Source of the DNA: Bacteroidota bacterium
GTDB taxonomy: Bacteria; Bacteroidota; Bacteroidia; Bacteroidales; Tenuifilaceae
Assembly: GCA_023406715.1 (NCBI GenBank)
Contig: JAEXVC010000133.1
Coordinates: 1 to 15,681 of the forward strand
Reading direction: 5' to 3'
DNA length: 15,681 bases
The position numbers and the translations under genes are program-made. This document shows positions 13,515 through 15,681 of this stretch, piece by piece; position 1 is the stretch's first letter, and every line of letters begins with the position of its first letter. The notes below the pieces were generated by a model. It had not been told where the DNA came from. It worked only from the letters and a program-made list of their open reading frames with translations, and searched no databases.

Positions 13515-13973
13515 TTACAACGATTGACTGATGATAAAGGTAGTTGCAAAAGCGATAATAGCGTAAAGCTCTGGGAATACGGCAAGAATCATAGTATTAC
13601 CAAACACATCGTGGCCATTACCAATAGCGTTGATACCGTTAGCACAAACCTGACCCTGACGAATTGCTGAGATTAATCCCACAACGCCAAGAATAACACC
13701 CGCTGCTAAGATTGCTAGAGCTTGGGTCATGTTCATACTTGCACTAATAATTCCTTTACTGTTAATAATGAAGAAACCACCAAAACCATAAAGACCTTGA
13801 GTACCAGGAAGAGCACTTAGAAGCATATAGCTACCAAAAGCGTCGTCCTTTTTCTTCATTGCACCAACAGTTGCGTTACCGCCCATAACTGTTCCAACTG
13901 CGCTTCCAATACCTGTGAGAAGTACCATTAGCACTAATCCAGTGTATGCAAGAATTACTGTTACGTTTTCCAT
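13515..13973 (-). CDS. ntpK: V/A-type ATPase subunit K (c-ring proteolipid)
   Basis: Subunit K forms the membrane rotor ring that carries ions in V/A-type ATPases. The protein has 152 aa with four membrane helices in two hairpins (about 5-29, 46-71, 84-105 and 125-148), the duplicated 16-kDa type of proteolipid. The second hairpin carries the ion-binding carboxylate E135 in AVFPELYAII. The first hairpin has glutamine instead (ALPGTQGLYGF, Q59). Aligned with Enterococcus hirae NtpK, all five Na+ ligands appear kept: L55, T58, Q59, Q106 and E135 for L61, T64, Q65, Q110 and E139. It follows subunit I by 30 bp in the same operon and is the last gene before the terminator. A strong AAGGAG lies 8 nt before the ATG. 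The gene name follows E. hirae usage; atpK would be equally valid. Confidence 0.94.
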   Translation of the reverse strand: MENVTVILAYTGLVLMVLLTGIGSAVGTVMGGNATVGAMKKKDDAFGSYMLLSALPGTQGLYGFGGFFIINSKGIISASMNMTQALAILAAGVILGVVGLISAIRQGQVCANGINAIGNGHDVFGNTMILAVFPELYAIIAFATTFIISQSL

Positions 13974-13981
13974 ATAAAATT

Positions 13982-13987
13982 CTCCTT
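13982..13987 (-). promoter_or_regulatory. Strong Shine-Dalgarno site of the K subunit gene
   Basis: AAGGAG on the minus strand, 8 nt before the ATG at 13973. Most other genes in the window have no recognisable site, as is usual in Bacteroidota, so this one stands out. It suits a subunit needed in many copies per enzyme. Confidence 0.6.
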
Positions 13988-14003
13988 ATTGATTAGTTAA
14001 TTA

Positions 14004-15681
14004 TTATTTAGTAAATGGTTTATAAGCTTTTCCACCTCCGGCAAAGCCAGAGTTTTTGTAAAACTCAACAAAAGTTAAACGTAATGGATGAACAAAAGCG
14101 CCTAATACCGATAGTAAAAGCACCAATGTGTGTCCAATTATTAAAAATATTACAAACAATACTGGTCCTGCATACTGAATAGACAGGAATTGAACCGCAA
14201 TTTGATTTATTACGAATCCTAAAATAGCTCCTGATGTTCCCAGCGCAAACAATCGAATGTACGATAATAAGTCGCCGAAAATACCTGTTGCCATCCCATA
14301 GATATCGTACAAACCTTTAGCAAAGCTGATAAAGATATTTGCAGAAGGGTCGTTAAAGAATAGTATTCCAACACCAGTAACACCTAGCAGTATATATGTT
14401 GGTGTTGTTACAAATTCTTTAGTGAAAGATCCCCCTGCTGCACCCCCTTGCAACACAATCAAACCAATAATTAGTATCATCCATGATATAGTTGAAACGG
14501 AGAAGATGAAACTTTTCTGCTTAATCATATTAGCAGCCTTCATACCCATTCCAAACAATATTTGAAACATACCAAACACTATGGCCAAGTTGAACATATT
14601 CTGAGAGTCGAGGATTAAATGCCTGAACGAATTCAATACGGAATAATCAGAGAAAGCGCTTCTCATAAACTCCGATTTGTACTCATTTAAGCCATCGGCT
14701 CCAATTGCTCCAGTTATTGCTGCAAAATATTGGTCTCTTGTAGCATAGTGTTGGCCAACAATACCCGATATTTTAGAAATAATATCCTGAGGTACATTGC
14801 TATTGGCTAAGAATTTTAGGGATTCGCTATTTAGCAAGTATCCTGTATCGAGCAAATTGACCCCAAATACAGTTCCAGAAACCATGCCCATTAGAATAGT
14901 TGCAGCGCCTAAGTACTGAACCAAGGTTAATATAGGCTTGATATCTGCTTTGGCCTTAAACATCTTATAGTAAGTAACCAATGCAAGAATAGTTAAACCA
15001 TAGCCTGCATCGCCAAGGCAAAAACCGAAGAAAACCATAAAGAATGGAGCCAGAAACGCAGTCAAGTCAATTTCTGCGTAAGCTGGTAGAGAGTAAAGTT
15101 TACCAATTGGTTCAAATAACTTAGCAAACTTGTTATTTTTCAGCAATATAGGTACTTTGTCGGTCTCCTCAGGTTTGCCTGATAGGTATAAAACTCCAAT
15201 TTTGTCGCAATAATCTGAAACTAATGAGGAGTTTTCTTCAGGAATCCAGCCCTCCAGTAACATTAAACGCTCATCGGCTTCCTTTTTGGTACTAAGTTTA
15301 ACTCTTTCGAATGAAATATCGCCAAATAGGTCGTTTTTTGCAGTCTCCAAAACTGCAATCTGATTCGCAATATTATCGAGTTCGTTATTAACCTTAATAC
15401 TATCATTTACAAAGAAGTCTATTTCGCTTTTGAGTTGAGCAAACGATGCTTTTGGGATTCTAACCTCTTCGGCCTCAATTTCAAAATTCTCCTTGTTGGG
15501 CTGAACTAAAACAAAGTATACCAATCCTGCAATCTCGTTGATTATTTCAATTGGATACTGATTTTCCCAATCAGGGTTGAACTTGTGCTTTGAAACTACA
15601 AAGAATCTAAATGAGAGACTATTTTTGGCTAGCGATTCAATTCTATGCAAATCATAATCGCCCCAAGGTTCTACTGCACTC
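14004..15681 (-). CDS. ntpI: V/A-type ATPase subunit I (stator a-type subunit), 5' end outside window
   Basis: Subunit I is the membrane stator that provides the ion half-channels next to the K ring. The frame is open to the window edge; the first visible residues SAVEPWGDYD are the typical region after the N-terminal start, so I estimate that only some 50-100 residues are missing. The TTG at 15650 is not a real start. The cytoplasmic half (to about base 15080) includes a helical segment of the coiled-coil type and the LMLLEGWIPEE motif. From about 15075 down there are seven or eight membrane helices: FLAPFFMVFFGFCLGDAGYG, the MVSGTVFGVNL helix, a ~75-residue polar loop, and GDLLSYIRLFALGTSGA, whose arginine (codon 14253-14255) is the conserved ion-translocation arginine. 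It ends 30 bp before subunit K, the usual I-K order. Other subunits should lie beyond the window. Confidence 0.94.
   Translation of the reverse strand, partial: SAVEPWGDYDLHRIESLAKNSLSFRFFVVSKHKFNPDWENQYPIEIINEIAGLVYFVLVQPNKENFEIEAEEVRIPKASFAQLKSEIDFFVNDSIKVNNELDNIANQIAVLETAKNDLFGDISFERVKLSTKKEADERLMLLEGWIPEENSSLVSDYCDKIGVLYLSGKPEETDKVPILLKNNKFAKLFEPIGKLYSLPAYAEIDLTAFLAPFFMVFFGFCLGDAGYGLTILALVTYYKMFKAKADIKPILTLVQYLGAATILMGMVSGTVFGVNLLDTGYLLNSESLKFLANSNVPQDIISKISGIVGQHYATRDQYFAAITGAIGADGLNEYKSEFMRSAFSDYSVLNSFRHLILDSQNMFNLAIVFGMFQILFGMGMKAANMIKQKSFIFSVSTISWMILIIGLIVLQGGAAGGSFTKEFVTTPTYILLGVTGVGILFFNDPSANIFISFAKGLYDIYGMATGIFGDLLSYIRLFALGTSGAILGFVINQIAVQFLSIQYAGPVLFVIFLIIGHTLVLLLSVLGAFVHPLRLTFVEFYKNSGFAGGGKAYKPFTK

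Overview
The window reads as a low-GC chromosomal segment of a Bacteroidota bacterium, most likely an anaerobe of the Bacteroidales/Marinilabiliales kind (inference). Four things point there: promoters of the Bacteroidota type (TTTG, 20 bp, TAnnTTTG) can be read in front of at least two genes; most genes lack a clear Shine-Dalgarno sequence; there is a DUF2027-Smr protein of a type common in that phylum; and a V/A-type ATPase is present. Everything looks like core chromosome. I see no transposase, phage gene, CRISPR array or tRNA.

Layout. Bases 1-1656 (+) hold the end of gyrA and a secreted TPR protein, closed by a strong hairpin terminator. Opposite them at 1729-2205 (-) is a secreted thioredoxin-like protein with a WCPWC motif and a well-spaced promoter. 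A small acidic protein follows at 2424-2750 (+). Bases 2771-7698 (-) form one compact operon, read from high to low coordinates: pyrD, yedF-type TusA/DsrE fusion, cysteine desulfurase, DUF3343 carrier, selD, and a duplicated beta-rich protein of unknown function. Spacings run from +11 bp to a 14-bp overlap. A promoter with exact consensus spacing lies between pyrD and the upstream XRE regulator gene (7747-8196, -). About 720 bp of very AT-rich sequence without genes follows, then RNase P RNA (8917-9294, -) directly downstream of a DUF2027-Smr gene (9316-10383, -). Divergent from that are queA and a YgiQ-type radical SAM gene (10506-13486, +). The final block (13515-15681, -) is the end of a V/A-type ATPase operon: subunit I, cut by the window edge, then the K proteolipid. 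A bidirectional terminator separates it from ygiQ.

How the genes fit together. The most coherent unit is selenium metabolism. A PLP-dependent desulfurase/selenocysteine lyase can mobilise sulfur or selenium. YedF and DUF3343 carry thiols suited to relaying it. SelD makes selenophosphate. No gene in the window says how that selenophosphate is used: there is no selA, selB, tRNA-Sec, mnmH or molybdenum hydroxylase gene. The tandem-duplicated protein that ends this operon is the best candidate here for an undescribed partner. The V-ATPase K subunit keeps the full set of Na+ ligands known from Enterococcus hirae NtpK, so a sodium-coupled enzyme is likely. QueA is the queuosine-pathway enzyme for tRNA; RNase P RNA matures tRNA 5' ends.
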